Assembly: GCA_024398135.1 (NCBI GenBank)
Contig: CP073750.1
Coordinates: forward strand, 2,542,001 to 2,606,000
Direction: 5' to 3'
Source: a bacterium SCSIO 12643
GTDB taxonomy: Bacteria; Bacteroidota; Bacteroidia; Flavobacteriales_G; Salibacteraceae
Length of the DNA: 64,000 nt
In this document: in pieces, positions 9,143-16,894 of the stretch
Layout: every line of letters starts with the position of its first letter
How positions within the stretch are numbered: position 1 is the first letter of the stretch
Program-made: the position numbers and the translations under genes
The notes under the pieces: model-generated
Database searches by the model: none
Told to the model about the DNA's origin: nothing
The model's input: only the letters and a program-made list of their open reading frames with translations

Positions 9143-10282
9143 ATGAATTTCGAACAAACTGAGAATCAGCAGATGATCGCACAAATGGTGCGTGATTTTG
9201 CAGAAAAAGAGATAAAACCTAATATGATGAAATGGGATGAGGAACAAATTTTTCCGGTTTCTTTATTTAAAAAATTAGGTGAGTTAGGTTTAATGGGTGT
9301 ATTAGTGCCCACTGAATATGGAGGCTCAGGATTTGGATATCAAGAATACGTGACTGCAATTGAAGAATTATCAAAAGTAGATGGTTCTATAGGTTTGTCA
9401 ATGGCTGCACATAACTCATTATGTACAGGGCATATTCTACAATTTGGTAATGAAGAACAAAAGAAAAAGTATTTACCCAAGTTAGCTACGGCTGAGCATA
9501 TTGGTGCCTGGGGATTGACTGAGCAAGGGACAGGTTCAGATGCTGGAGGTATGGCCACTGTAGCTGTTCAAGATGGTGATTATTGGGTGATTAATGGTGC
9601 TAAGAACTTTATTACACATGGGATCACCGGAGATGTAGCTGTGGTTATCGTAAGAACTGGAGAGAAAGGAGCGTCAAATAGTACTACTGCTTTTATTATC
9701 GAAAAAGGAACCAAAGGATTCGAAGGTGGTAAAAAAGAGAATAAGCTGGGAATGCGTGCATCTGAGACAACAGCATTATTCTTTGATAACTGTCGCGTAC
9801 ATAAAGATCAAATTTTGGGAGAAGTTGGAGATGGATTTAAGCAAGCATTAAAAGTTTTAGATGGAGGTAGAATTTCTATTGCTTCTCTTGGAGTAGGTAT
9901 CGCAATGGGTGCTTATGAAGCGGCATTACAATATTCAAAAGAAAGAGAGCAGTTTGGTAAGCCAATTTCAGCATTTCAGGCGATTTCTTTTAAGTTAGCA
10001 GATATGGCTACGCAAATTGAAGCAGCACATTTATTAACGATGAATGCCGCGGATAAAAAGAATAGAGGAGAAGTAATTACAAAAGAAGGCGCAATGGCAA
10101 AGTTATATTCTTCTGAAATTGCAGTAAAAGTTTCAAATGAAGCGGTGCAAATTTTCGGTGGATATGGCTATACCAAAGACTATCCGGTGGAGAAGTTTTA
10201 TAGAGATAGTAAGTTATGTACAATCGGAGAAGGAACCTCTGAAATTCAAAAACTTGTAATTTCTCGACAAATAATTAAATAA
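9143..10282 (+). CDS. Acyl-CoA dehydrogenase (short-chain/butyryl-CoA type)
   Basis: This 379-residue flavoenzyme should oxidise acyl-CoA to trans-2-enoyl-CoA with FAD. The two family signatures are [17 protein letters not shown] (about 130) and, at the C-terminus, the [20 protein letters not shown] region. The catalytic base is probably Glu363 in IGEGTSEIQ, the position used by short- and medium-chain enzymes. The length and lack of extra domains fit the Bcd/SCAD group. No ETF genes or other beta-oxidation genes are adjacent. Substrate chain length cannot be fixed from sequence alone. Confidence 0.92.
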   Translation: MNFEQTENQQMIAQMVRDFAEKEIKPNMMKWDEEQIFPVSLFKKLGELGLMGVLVPTEYGGSGFGYQEYVTAIEELSKVDGSIGLSMAAHNSLCTGHILQFGNEEQKKKYLPKLATAEHIGAWGLTEQGTGSDAGGMATVAVQDGDYWVINGAKNFITHGITGDVAVVIVRTGEKGASNSTTAFIIEKGTKGFEGGKKENKLGMRASETTALFFDNCRVHKDQILGEVGDGFKQALKVLDGGRISIASLGVGIAMGAYEAALQYSKEREQFGKPISAFQAISFKLADMATQIEAAHLLTMNAADKKNRGEVITKEGAMAKLYSSEIAVKVSNEAVQIFGGYGYTKDYPVEKFYRDSKLCTIGEGTSEIQKLVISRQIIK

Positions 10283-10284
10283 TA

Positions 10285-10315
10285 TTTGGTTTAAAGGATA
10301 ATCGCATTACCTTTG
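10285..10315 (+). promoter_or_regulatory. Consensus Bacteroidota promoter for rpsU
   Basis: A TTTG at 10285-10288 (-33 element) and TACCTTTG at 10308-10315 (-7 element) are separated by 19 bases, matching the Bacteroidota TTTG/TAnnTTTG pattern. The element lies 22 bases before the rpsU ATG. Confidence 0.75.
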
Positions 10316-10337
10316 CCGCCCTTAAAAAAGATTAAGA

Positions 10338-10529
10338 ATGTTAATTGTACCTGTAAAAGACGGAGAGCCAATAGAAAGAGCTCTAAAAAAATTCAAGAAA
10401 AAATTCGAGCGCACTGGTGTGATGAAAGAGATGCGTGCGAGAAAAAAATATATTAAGCCTACGGTAAGAAGAAGAGAAGAGAAACTTCGCGCGATCTACC
10501 GCGAGCAATATTTGAACAATCTAGATTAA
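10338..10529 (+). CDS. rpsU: 30S ribosomal protein S21
   Basis: This 63-residue, highly basic protein begins MLIVPVKDGEPIERALKKFK and has the RRREEKLRAIYREQY tail typical of bS21. S21 binds the 30S platform near the anti-Shine-Dalgarno end of 16S rRNA. It has its own consensus promoter and is followed by a clear terminator at 10554-10585, so it is monocistronic or only weakly coupled to xerC. Confidence 0.97.
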   Translation: MLIVPVKDGEPIERALKKFKKKFERTGVMKEMRARKKYIKPTVRRREEKLRAIYREQYLNNLD

Positions 10530-10553
10530 TTAGATTATTCGATAATATTAGTT

Positions 10554-10585
10554 AAAAAATCCTGCGATTTGTCGCGGGATTTTTT
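10554..10585 (+). terminator. Rho-independent terminator after rpsU
   Basis: AAAAAATCCTGCGA pairs with TCGCGGGATTTTTT (one G-T wobble) around the loop TTTG, and the descending arm ends in a T-run. It lies 24 bases after the rpsU stop. Confidence 0.85.
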
Positions 10586-10617
10586 AATTTTATACTCTAG
10601 CATTGCGTTTTCTTTTT

Positions 10618-11496
10618 ATGCATATAAGCGAATTCCAAAATTATTTAGAGTCAGAAAAGCGGTTCTCAAATCATACCGTGTTAGCCTATACTAATGATTT
10701 GAATCAATTTTTTAATTTTCTTGAATCCTACTACGAAATAAGTTCTATTCAGGAGATCTCTCATAGAATGATTCGGAATTGGTTGGTGCATTTGCTAGAG
10801 AGTGGAGTAAGTAATAATTCTGTTAACCGTAAACTTTCCACATTAAAAACCTATTACAGGTTTATTCTTTTGTCTGAAATCTCAGATGTCGATCCAACAG
10901 TCAAAGTGATCGCTCCTAAAATGAAGAAAAGGCTCCCTGAATTTGTAGATCAAGTATCTATGGATAAATTGATGAATCAGGAAATGTTCTCAGATGATTT
11001 TGAAGGAGTGCGAGATCAAACTATAATGGAGTTTTTGTATCAAACTGGAGTTCGTGTATCTGAAATGCTATCTTTAAAAGTATCGGATGTGCAGAATAGG
11101 AATACCTTTGTGAAGGTATTGGGGAAAAGGAATAAGGAGAGGTTTGTTCCTATAACAACAGAATTAGATCAATTACTCACCAAATACATAGATATTAGAA
11201 ATAAGCAGGTATCAACCTCAGATAGTTTATTCATTACTGCACGTGGTAAATCGGCTTATCCTAAACTAATTTATGGAGTGGTAAATAAGTATTTGGGAAT
11301 TATATCTACAATTAATAAAAAAAGTCCTCACGTCTTGAGGCATACGTTTGCAACTCATATGTTAAATAATGGGGCAGACTTAAATACAATAAAAGAATTA
11401 TTAGGTCATGCGAATTTATCCGCTACACAGGTCTATACACATAATTCTTTTGAGAAACTAAAAACAATTTATAACCAAGCTCATCCCAGAGCGTAA
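10618..11496 (+). CDS. xerC: Tyrosine recombinase XerC/XerD family
   Basis: The 292-residue protein has an N-terminal SAM-like core-binding domain (about 1-85) and a C-terminal catalytic domain. All catalytic residues are visible: Arg146 (TGVRVSEML), Lys170 (LGKRNK), His238 and Arg241 (HVLRHTFATH), His264 (LLGHANL) and Tyr273 (VYTHN). It fits a chromosome-dimer resolvase of the Xer type, not a phage integrase: there is no att repeat nearby and the neighbours are housekeeping genes. I chose the ATG at 10618 over an in-frame TTG at 10603. It cannot be split confidently between XerC and XerD. hpf starts 19 bases after its stop. Confidence 0.88.
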   Translation: MHISEFQNYLESEKRFSNHTVLAYTNDLNQFFNFLESYYEISSIQEISHRMIRNWLVHLLESGVSNNSVNRKLSTLKTYYRFILLSEISDVDPTVKVIAPKMKKRLPEFVDQVSMDKLMNQEMFSDDFEGVRDQTIMEFLYQTGVRVSEMLSLKVSDVQNRNTFVKVLGKRNKERFVPITTELDQLLTKYIDIRNKQVSTSDSLFITARGKSAYPKLIYGVVNKYLGIISTINKKSPHVLRHTFATHMLNNGADLNTIKELLGHANLSATQVYTHNSFEKLKTIYNQAHPRA

Positions 11497-11515
11497 AATT
11501 TCGGAGGATTAATTT

Positions 11516-11815
11516 ATGAAATTAAACATTCAGTCTATTCATTTCGATGCAGATCAAAAATTATTAGATATTATTCAAAATAAAGCAGATAAATTGGACA
11601 CTTATTTTGATAGAATTGTTTCAGGAGATGTTTTCTTGAGATTAGAAAAGTCGGAAAACAGAGAGAATAAACTTGTTGAAATAAAATTAACGGTTCCTGG
11701 AAACGATCTTTTTGCTAGTAAAAAATCTTCAAGCTTTGAAGAAGCGGCTGATGAGGCAGTAGAGGCTCTAAGAAGACAAGTTAAAAAATTAAAAGAGAAA
11801 TTAGCTGAGCGTTAA
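11516..11815 (+). CDS. hpf: Ribosome hibernation-promoting factor (short HPF/RaiA family)
   Basis: This 99-residue protein matches the short HPF/YfiA fold: MKLNIQSIHFDADQKLLDII, then DVFLRLEKSE, and a basic C-terminal helix EALRRQVKKLKEKL. It binds the 30S decoding region in stationary phase and blocks translation. It lacks the C-terminal dimerisation domain of long HPF. A GGAGGA at 11503-11508, seven bases before the ATG, is a good Shine-Dalgarno, which is unusual among the genes here. It probably shares the xerC transcript, and the tRNA promoter follows. Confidence 0.9.
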   Translation: MKLNIQSIHFDADQKLLDIIQNKADKLDTYFDRIVSGDVFLRLEKSENRENKLVEIKLTVPGNDLFASKKSSSFEEAADEAVEALRRQVKKLKEKLAER

Positions 11816-11867
11816 ACGCTGGTTTTTAAGGGATAAAAAAACTTTCAAAAAAAAGTATCAAATTGTG

Positions 11868-11898
11868 TTTGGAGAAACGTATTTCTTTTCTACATTTG
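11868..11898 (+). promoter_or_regulatory. Consensus promoter of the tRNA-tuf operon
   Basis: TTTG at 11868-11871 and TACATTTG at 11891-11898 are 19 bases apart, the same spacing as at rpsU. The pair lies about 60 bases before the first tRNA and should drive the tRNA-tuf-secE cluster. Confidence 0.78.
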
Positions 11899-11959
11899 CA
11901 TTCCTTTTTCAAGGAGGGTTTTAAGAAAAGAAAATCTGAACTGAATTTGGAGAAAGTTT

Positions 11960-12033
11960 GCCGATGTAGCTCAGCTGGCTAGAGCAGCTGATTTGTAATC
12001 AGCAGGTCGGGGGTTCGAGTCCCTTCATCGGCT
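11960..12033 (+). tRNA. tRNA-Thr (anticodon TGT)
   Basis: A 74-base cloverleaf. Acceptor GCCGATG (11960-11966) pairs fully with CATCGGC (12026-12032), with discriminator T. The anticodon stem GCTGA/TCAGC encloses the loop TTTGTAA with anticodon TGT. The T-arm carries GTTCGAGTC. The 3' CCA is not encoded. Confidence 0.96.
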
Positions 12034-12117
12034 CATTTTTTTAGATGTTTCAAGGTTGAAAATCTAAACAAAATTCACCAGTATCTGGTGTGGGTTCTTT
12101 TAAGTATTGAAAGATTT

Positions 12118-12200
12118 GGGGGGATACTCAAGCGGCCAACGAGGACAGACTGTAAATCTGTTGGTTTTTACCTTCGCAGGTTCGAATCCTGCTCCCCCCA
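12118..12200 (+). tRNA. tRNA-Tyr (anticodon GTA)
   Basis: An 83-base class II tRNA. Acceptor GGGGGGA (12118-12124) pairs with TCCCCCC (12193-12199), with discriminator A. The anticodon loop CTGTAAA holds GTA. A long variable arm (TTGGTTTTTACCTTCG) precedes the T-arm GGTTCGAATCC. CCA is not encoded. Confidence 0.96.
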
Positions 12201-12218
12201 CATTAATTTTATTTTAAC

Positions 12219-12291
12219 GCGGAAGTAGCTCAGTTGGTAGAGCATCAGCCTTCCAAGCTGAGGGTCGCGAGTTCGAATCTCGTCTTCCGCT
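12219..12291 (+). tRNA. tRNA-Gly (anticodon TCC)
   Basis: A 73-base tRNA. Acceptor GCGGAAG (12219-12225) pairs with CTTCCGC (12284-12290), with discriminator T. Stem TCAGC/GCTGA encloses CTTCCAA with anticodon TCC. CCA is not encoded. Confidence 0.96.
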
Positions 12292-12306
12292 CGAAATAAA
12301 ATAAAT

Positions 12307-12333
12307 GAAAAAGCCCCGTACGGGAGTTGCTTT
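12307..12333 (+). other. Interrupted inverted repeat between tRNA-Gly and tRNA-Thr(GGT)
   Basis: AAAAGC...GCTTTT encloses the perfect palindrome CCCGTACGGG. The two arms could form one stem with a bulge (AGTT) or a cruciform-like hairpin. It is more likely a processing or partial termination signal inside the tRNA operon than a full terminator, since another tRNA and tuf follow closely. Confidence 0.4.
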
Positions 12334-12352
12334 TGTGAAAGATGAATCTATT

Positions 12353-12424
<72 letters not shown>

Positions 12425-12481
12425 CTAATTGAAAGTGAAAATATTGTAAATAAATAGAAACGTAAATTAAAACTTATAGCT

Positions 12482-13669
12482 ATGGCTAAAGAAATGTTTG
12501 ACCGGTCGAAACCACACGTAAACATCGGTACTATCGGGCACGTGGATCATGGAAAAACTACCTTGACCGCAGCAATCGCGAAAGTGTTATCTGATCAAGG
12601 ATTGGCGGAAAAAAGAGATTTCGACACGATCGATAATGCTCCAGAAGAAAAAGAAAGAGGTATTACAATTAATACTTCGCACATTGAGTATGAGACTGCA
12701 AATCGTCACTACGCTCACGTTGATTGTCCTGGTCACGCGGATTACGTAAAAAATATGATTACTGGTGCCGCTCAAATGGACGGTGCAATCTTAGTTGTAG
12801 CTTCTACAGACGGACCAATGCCACAAACTCGTGAGCATATCCTATTAGCTCGTCAGGTAAACGTACCTGCAATTGTTGTTTTCATGAACAAGGTTGACTT
12901 AGTTGATGATGAGGAGTTGTTAGAGTTAGTAGAAATGGAAGTTCGTGAGTTGTTATCTTTCTATGAGTATGATGGAGACGACTTACCAGTTATCCAAGGT
13001 TCTGCTTTAGGTGGATTAGAAGGAGATGATAAATGGGTTGGTAAAATCAACGAATTGATGGAAGCTGTGGATAACCACATTCCACTACCTCCTCGTGATG
13101 TAGATAAAGAATTCTTGATGCCTGTTGAGGATGTATTCTCAATTACTGGTCGTGGTACTGTTGCAACTGGTAGAATCGAGTCTGGTGTAATTAACACTGG
13201 TGATGAGGTTGAGTTGTTAGGTATGGGAGCAGACAAAATGAAATCTGTAATTACAGGTGTTGAGATGTTCCGTAAGATTCTTGATAGAGGTGAGGCTGGT
13301 GATAACGTTGGTCTACTTTTAAGAGGTGTCGATAAAGATAAAATCAAAAGAGGAATGGTGATCGCTAGAACTGGTACAATCACTCCTCATACAAAATTCA
13401 AAGCTGAGGTTTATATCTTGAAGAAAGAAGAAGGTGGTCGTCACACTCCTTTCCATAACAAGTACCGTCCTCAGTTCTACATCCGTACTACTGACGTAAC
13501 TGGAGAGATCCAATTAGAAGAAGGTCGTGAGATGGTAATGCCTGGTGATAACTTAACTATTACAGTTGAGTTGATCAACCCAGTAGCAATCAACTTAGGT
13601 CTTAAATTCGCTATCCGTGAAGGAGGTCGTACAGTAGGTGCTGGTCAAATTACTGAGATCATAGAGTAA
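12482..13669 (+). CDS. tuf: Elongation factor Tu
   Basis: The 395-residue GTPase delivers aminoacyl-tRNA to the ribosome. The GTP-binding motifs are GHVDHGKT (about 19-26), the switch region with [21 protein letters not shown], and NKVD (about 136-139). Domains 2 and 3 follow, ending [11 protein letters not shown]. It sits between tRNA-Thr(GGT) and tRNA-Trp, so it is co-transcribed with tRNAs, as tufB is in E. coli. No second tuf copy is present in the window. A hairpin follows at 13692-13736. Confidence 0.98.
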   Translation: MAKEMFDRSKPHVNIGTIGHVDHGKTTLTAAIAKVLSDQGLAEKRDFDTIDNAPEEKERGITINTSHIEYETANRHYAHVDCPGHADYVKNMITGAAQMDGAILVVASTDGPMPQTREHILLARQVNVPAIVVFMNKVDLVDDEELLELVEMEVRELLSFYEYDGDDLPVIQGSALGGLEGDDKWVGKINELMEAVDNHIPLPPRDVDKEFLMPVEDVFSITGRGTVATGRIESGVINTGDEVELLGMGADKMKSVITGVEMFRKILDRGEAGDNVGLLLRGVDKDKIKRGMVIARTGTITPHTKFKAEVYILKKEEGGRHTPFHNKYRPQFYIRTTDVTGEIQLEEGREMVMPGDNLTITVELINPVAINLGLKFAIREGGRTVGAGQITEIIE

Positions 13670-13691
13670 TTCTAGGTCTTTAAATAAAGAA

Positions 13692-13736
13692 AAACAGCAA
13701 AAAGGTGTCCGTCAAATGACGGATACCTTTCTGTTT
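13692..13736 (+). terminator. Hairpin after tuf
   Basis: AAAGGTGTCCGTCA (13701-13714) pairs with TGACGGATACCTTT (13717-13730), and outer AAACAG/CTGTTT arms extend the stem. It lies 22 bases after the tuf stop and 6 bases before tRNA-Trp. It has no strong T-run, so it may be an attenuator or processing site that tunes tuf against secE-nusG. Confidence 0.65.
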
Positions 13737-13742
13737 AAATAA

Positions 13743-13815
13743 ACGGGTGTAGCTCAATTGGCAGAGTAGTGGTCTCCAAAACCATTGGTTGGGAGTTCGA
13801 GTCTCTCCACCCGTG
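13743..13815 (+). tRNA. tRNA-Trp (anticodon CCA)
   Basis: A 73-base tRNA. Acceptor ACGGGTG (13743-13749) pairs with CACCCGT (13808-13814), with discriminator G. Stem GTGGT/ACCAT encloses CTCCAAA with anticodon CCA. The 3' CCA is not encoded. secE begins 13 bases later. Confidence 0.96.
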
Positions 13816-13828
13816 CAAAATTTTGTCC

Positions 13829-14023
13829 ATGAATAAATTGAAAAGTTATATCGCGGACTCTTATAACGAACTTCGTTATAAAGTGAGTTGGCCAACATTA
13901 AAAGAGCTTCAAGGAAGTTCTGTATTGGTGTTAGTGGCATCATTTATTATGGCTGGTATTGTGTATCTTTTAGATGCTAGTTTTGGTCAGGTAATGAAGC
14001 TTATTTACGATACGGTTTATTAA
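13829..14023 (+). CDS. secE: Preprotein translocase subunit SecE
   Basis: This 64-residue SecE has an amphipathic N-terminal helix containing YNELRYKVSWPTLKELQ and one membrane helix (SVLVLVASFIMAGIVYLLDA). It clamps SecY in the translocon. The ATG at 13829 is the right start: the frame stays open further upstream only because it reads through tRNA-Trp. nusG follows after 22 bases, the usual secE-nusG pairing. Confidence 0.95.
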   Translation: MNKLKSYIADSYNELRYKVSWPTLKELQGSSVLVLVASFIMAGIVYLLDASFGQVMKLIYDTVY

Positions 14024-14045
14024 TAACCTGCAAAAACAAGTTGCT

Positions 14046-14603
14046 GTGGCTGAAAGCAAAGAGATAAAAAAACGCTGGTATGTGGTTCGCGCTGTCAGTG
14101 GTAAAGAAAGCAAGGTAAGAGATTACATTGAAATGGAAATCAATCGTCTTAAGATGGGTGATTACGTTTCTCAGGTTTTAATCCCGAAAGAAAAGGTTTA
14201 CCAAATCAGAAATGGTAAGAAGATCCTAAAAGAAAGAAACTTTTTTCCTGGATACATTATGGTAGAAGCAGCTCTTGTTGGAGAGGTGCCTCACGTTTTA
14301 ACTAGTGTTCCAAATGTGATTGGCTTTTTAAGTGGAACTAAAGGTGGTGAGCCTTTAGCAATGCGTGAAGCTGAAGTGAATAGAATTTTAGGAAAAGTAG
14401 ATGAATTAGCAGACGCAGATGAAGGAGTAGAAATTCCTTATATCGTTGGTGAGACTGTTAAGGTTATTGATGGACCTTTCAATAGCTTCTCTGGAATTAT
14501 CGAAGAAGTAAATGAAGAGAAGAAGAAGTTGAAAGTAATGGTGAAGATTTTCGGTAGAAAAACACCATTAGAGTTGGGGTATCTACAAGTAGAAAAAGAA
14601 TAA
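14046..14603 (+). CDS. nusG: Transcription termination/antitermination factor NusG
   Basis: This 185-residue protein has the NGN domain (RWYVVRAVSGKESKVRDYIE, about 10-30; FFPGYIMVE, about 66-74) and a C-terminal KOW domain (GETVKVIDGPFNSFSGII, about 138-155). NusG binds RNA polymerase and couples it to Rho or the ribosome. The start is GTG (GTG GCT GAA). It precedes rplK by 77 bases, which may hold a ribosomal-protein operator. Confidence 0.97.
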   Translation: MAESKEIKKRWYVVRAVSGKESKVRDYIEMEINRLKMGDYVSQVLIPKEKVYQIRNGKKILKERNFFPGYIMVEAALVGEVPHVLTSVPNVIGFLSGTKGGEPLAMREAEVNRILGKVDELADADEGVEIPYIVGETVKVIDGPFNSFSGIIEEVNEEKKKLKVMVKIFGRKTPLELGYLQVEKE

Positions 14604-14624
14604 GTAAGTAATTAATAAAAATAT

Positions 14625-14662
14625 TGGGTGAAAGAGACTATAATGCTTCCCTCGGAAACCCA
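14625..14662 (+). promoter_or_regulatory. Candidate L1-type mRNA leader before rplK
   Basis: TGGGT (14625-14629) can pair with ACCCA (14658-14662), enclosing a 5'-side purine-rich internal loop of about 17 bases and an inner hairpin TTCC-CTC-GGAA (14647-14657). One-sided internal loops next to a capped hairpin are typical of ribosomal protein L1 sites that repress the rplK-rplA operon. The match is by shape only. Confidence 0.35.
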
Positions 14663-14680
14663 TGTATAACTTGAGTAAAA

Positions 14681-15103
14681 ATGGCAAAGGAAATAAGTGC
14701 GCTTATTAAGCTACAAGTGAAAGGTGGTGCGGCAAATCCGTCACCTCCGGTAGGTCCTGCTTTAGGTGCTAAAGGTGTGAACATTATGGAATTCTGTAAG
14801 CAGTTCAACGCCCGTACACAAGATAAAGCTGGTAAAGTTTTACCGGTAGTAATTACGGTTTTTGCTGACAAATCGTTTGAGTTTGTTGTAAAAACTCCAC
14901 CTGTTGCTGTTCAACTCAAAGAGGCTGCTAAATTGAAGTCTGGTTCTCCGGAGCCTAACAGACGTAAGGTAGCTACCGTTTCTCAAGATCAAATCAGAGC
15001 CATTGCAACTGATAAAATGCCTGATCTAAATTGTTTCACAGTTGAATCGGCTATGTCTATGGTAGCGGGTACAGCTAGAAGTATGGGAATTGTTGTAAAA
15101 TAA
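14681..15103 (+). CDS. rplK: 50S ribosomal protein L11
   Basis: The 140-residue protein has the N-terminal thiostrepton-region sequence [20 protein letters not shown] (about 19-38) and the C-terminal rRNA-binding domain ending [16 protein letters not shown]11 organises the GTPase-associated centre of the 50S subunit. It is followed 28 bases later by rplA, the usual pair. Confidence 0.98.
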   Translation: MAKEISALIKLQVKGGAANPSPPVGPALGAKGVNIMEFCKQFNARTQDKAGKVLPVVITVFADKSFEFVVKTPPVAVQLKEAAKLKSGSPEPNRRKVATVSQDQIRAIATDKMPDLNCFTVESAMSMVAGTARSMGIVVK

Positions 15104-15131
15104 TTCCTGGTAATTTTTAAATGGTATAAAA

Positions 15132-15827
15132 ATGGCTAAAATTTCTAAAAAAAGAAAAGAAGTTCTATCAAAGTATGATGCTCAAAATCAATATTCTTTG
15201 AATGATGCTTCAGGTTTAGTAAAAGAATTAAGTACTGCGAAATTCGATGAGTCTGTTGACTTGGCTGTTCGTTTGAATGTAGATCCTCGTAAAGCTAACC
15301 AAATGGTTAGAGGTACGGTTTCTCTTCCTCACGGAACAGGAAAGGATGTAAAAGTACTTGTTTTATGTACTCCTGATAAAGAGCAAGAAGCAAAGGATAA
15401 CGGTGCTGATTACGTAGGACTTGATGAGTATATCAATAAGATAAAAGGCGGATGGACTGACGTGGATGTGATCATCACAATGCCATCGGTTATGGGTAAA
15501 GTTGGTGCTTTAGGTCGTATTTTAGGACCAAGAGGATTAATGCCGAACCCTAAGACTGGAACAGTTACTATGGAAATTGGTAAAGCTGTGAAGGACGTAA
15601 AAGCTGGTAAGATTGATTTCCGTGTAGATAAATACGGAATTATTCATGCGGCTATCGGTAAAGTATCTTTTGATAAGGAAAAGATCGTTGAGAACGCTCA
15701 AGAGTTGTTACAGACGTTGATCAAACTAAAACCAGCTGCGGCAAAAGGAGCTTATATGAAAAGCATCACTATGTCCAGTACAATGAGCCCAGGCATTAAG
15801 GTAGAACTTAAAGCTGCTACGGTTTAA
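15132..15827 (+). CDS. rplA: 50S ribosomal protein L1
   Basis: The 231-residue protein contains the L1 signature [20 protein letters not shown] (about 127-146) and the [20 protein letters not shown] stretch. L1 forms the mobile stalk at the E site and commonly represses its own rplK-rplA mRNA. rplJ follows after 25 bases, so there is no long leader between them. Confidence 0.98.
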   Translation: MAKISKKRKEVLSKYDAQNQYSLNDASGLVKELSTAKFDESVDLAVRLNVDPRKANQMVRGTVSLPHGTGKDVKVLVLCTPDKEQEAKDNGADYVGLDEYINKIKGGWTDVDVIITMPSVMGKVGALGRILGPRGLMPNPKTGTVTMEIGKAVKDVKAGKIDFRVDKYGIIHAAIGKVSFDKEKIVENAQELLQTLIKLKPAAAKGAYMKSITMSSTMSPGIKVELKAATV

Positions 15828-15852
15828 TGTTTAATGTGAAAAACCTGAGTAA

Positions 15853-16377
15853 ATGAATAAAGTAGAAAAAAATCAGGTCATTGATGACTTAGTAACTTTG
15901 TTGCAAGACAATTCGAACATTTATGTGGCGAATACAGCGGAGTTAGATGCTGAGTTAACTTCAGATTTGAGAAGAGCTTGTTTCAATAAAAACATTGAAT
16001 TACGAGTTGTAAAAAATACACTTTTAGCTAAGGCAATCGAAAAAGTTTCTGATAAGGACTTTGGAGATATTCCTTCAGTGTTAAAAGGGTATACCTCATT
16101 AATGACTGCTGAAGTATCAAATGCACCAGCTAAGTTAATCAAAGAGTTTAGGAAGAAAAGTGATCGACCTATTCTCAAAGCTGCTTATGTTGAGGAGTCT
16201 GTGTTTATCGGTGATGAAAACCTTGAAGCACTTGTAAGCTTGAAATCTAAAGACGAGCTTATTGGAGATGTTATCATGTTGTTACAATCACCTGCGAAAA
16301 CAGTTATTTCTCAATTAGAGTCTGGTAAGTCAACACTTGCGGGACTTGTGAAAACACTTTCAGAAAAAGAATCTTAA
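15853..16377 (+). CDS. rplJ: 50S ribosomal protein L10
   Basis: This 174-residue L10 shows the N-terminal region (LRRACFNKNIELRVVKNTLL) and the C-terminal stalk helix that binds L7/L12 dimers (LQSPAKTVISQLESGKSTLA, then GLVKTLSEK). It anchors L7/L12 to the ribosome. It is located between rplA and rplL, as in most bacteria. Confidence 0.97.
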   Translation: MNKVEKNQVIDDLVTLLQDNSNIYVANTAELDAELTSDLRRACFNKNIELRVVKNTLLAKAIEKVSDKDFGDIPSVLKGYTSLMTAEVSNAPAKLIKEFRKKSDRPILKAAYVEESVFIGDENLEALVSLKSKDELIGDVIMLLQSPAKTVISQLESGKSTLAGLVKTLSEKES

Positions 16378-16405
16378 TTAAGAACAATTATTAAAATTAA
16401 ATAAA

Positions 16406-16783
16406 ATGGCAGATTTAAAATCATTTGCTGAGCAACTAGTAAACCTAACAGTAAAAGAAGTTAGTGAATTAGCTGACATCCTAAAAGACGAGTACGGAAT
16501 TGAGCCTGCTGCTGCTGCTGCAGTTGCTGTTGCTGGTCCTGCTGGTGGAGCTGGAGAGGCTGCTGAAGAGAAAACTGAATTTGACGTAATCTTGAAAGCT
16601 GCTGGTGGTCAAAAACTTAAAGTTGTAAAAGCGGTTAAAGAATTAACTGGTTTAGGACTTAAAGAAGCTAAAGAAATCGTTGACGGTGCTCCTAAAGCAA
16701 TCAAAGAAGGCGTAGCTAAAGACGAAGCAGAAGCACTTAAAACTCAACTAGAAGAAGCAGGAGCTGAAGTTGAGCTTAAGTAA
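16406..16783 (+). CDS. rplL: 50S ribosomal protein L7/L12
   Basis: The 125-residue protein has the N-terminal dimerisation domain, an Ala/Gly-rich hinge ([20 protein letters not shown]) and the C-terminal factor-binding domain with [20 protein letters not shown]. It recruits translation GTPases. Two hairpins separate it from rpoB. Confidence 0.98.
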   Translation: MADLKSFAEQLVNLTVKEVSELADILKDEYGIEPAAAAAVAVAGPAGGAGEAAEEKTEFDVILKAAGGQKLKVVKAVKELTGLGLKEAKEIVDGAPKAIKEGVAKDEAEALKTQLEEAGAEVELK

Positions 16784-16812
16784 TATTATCATTCACATTT
16801 GTGACATTTAGA

Positions 16813-16839
16813 GGTTTAGACCCATTTTGGGTCTAAACC
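16813..16839 (+). terminator. Hairpin 1 between rplL and rpoB
   Basis: GGTTTAGACCC (16813-16823) pairs perfectly with GGGTCTAAACC (16829-16839) around ATTTT. It has no T-run of its own. It may be a processing site or the first half of an attenuator. Confidence 0.6.
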
Positions 16840-16842
16840 CTT

Positions 16843-16870
16843 ACGTGTTTATACACGTTTTATTTTTTTA
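16843..16870 (+). terminator. Hairpin 2 (attenuator-like) between rplL and rpoB
   Basis: ACGTGT (16843-16848) pairs with ACACGT (16853-16858) around TTAT, followed by TTTATTTTTTT. The short stem with a T-rich tail looks like a leaky terminator, which could reduce transcription into rpoBC relative to the ribosomal genes. Confidence 0.6.
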
Positions 16871-16894
16871 GTTCTTCAATAAGATCATACTTAC

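Noticed and set aside
10618-11496. XerC-like recombinase as an integrase of a mobile element.
   Set aside because: The neighbours are rpsU and hpf, no attachment-site repeat is visible, and the size fits a housekeeping Xer protein.
12961-13383. A 140-codon open frame on the minus strand within tuf.
   Set aside because: It is a shadow of the strongly coding tuf frame with no family resemblance. The same holds for the other long antisense frames (for example in SDR 53718-54260 and rpoB 19273-19647).
13769-13828. The secE reading frame stays open upstream to 13769, inside tRNA-Trp.
   Set aside because: The extension is an accidental read-through of the tRNA gene; the ATG at 13829 gives a normal SecE.
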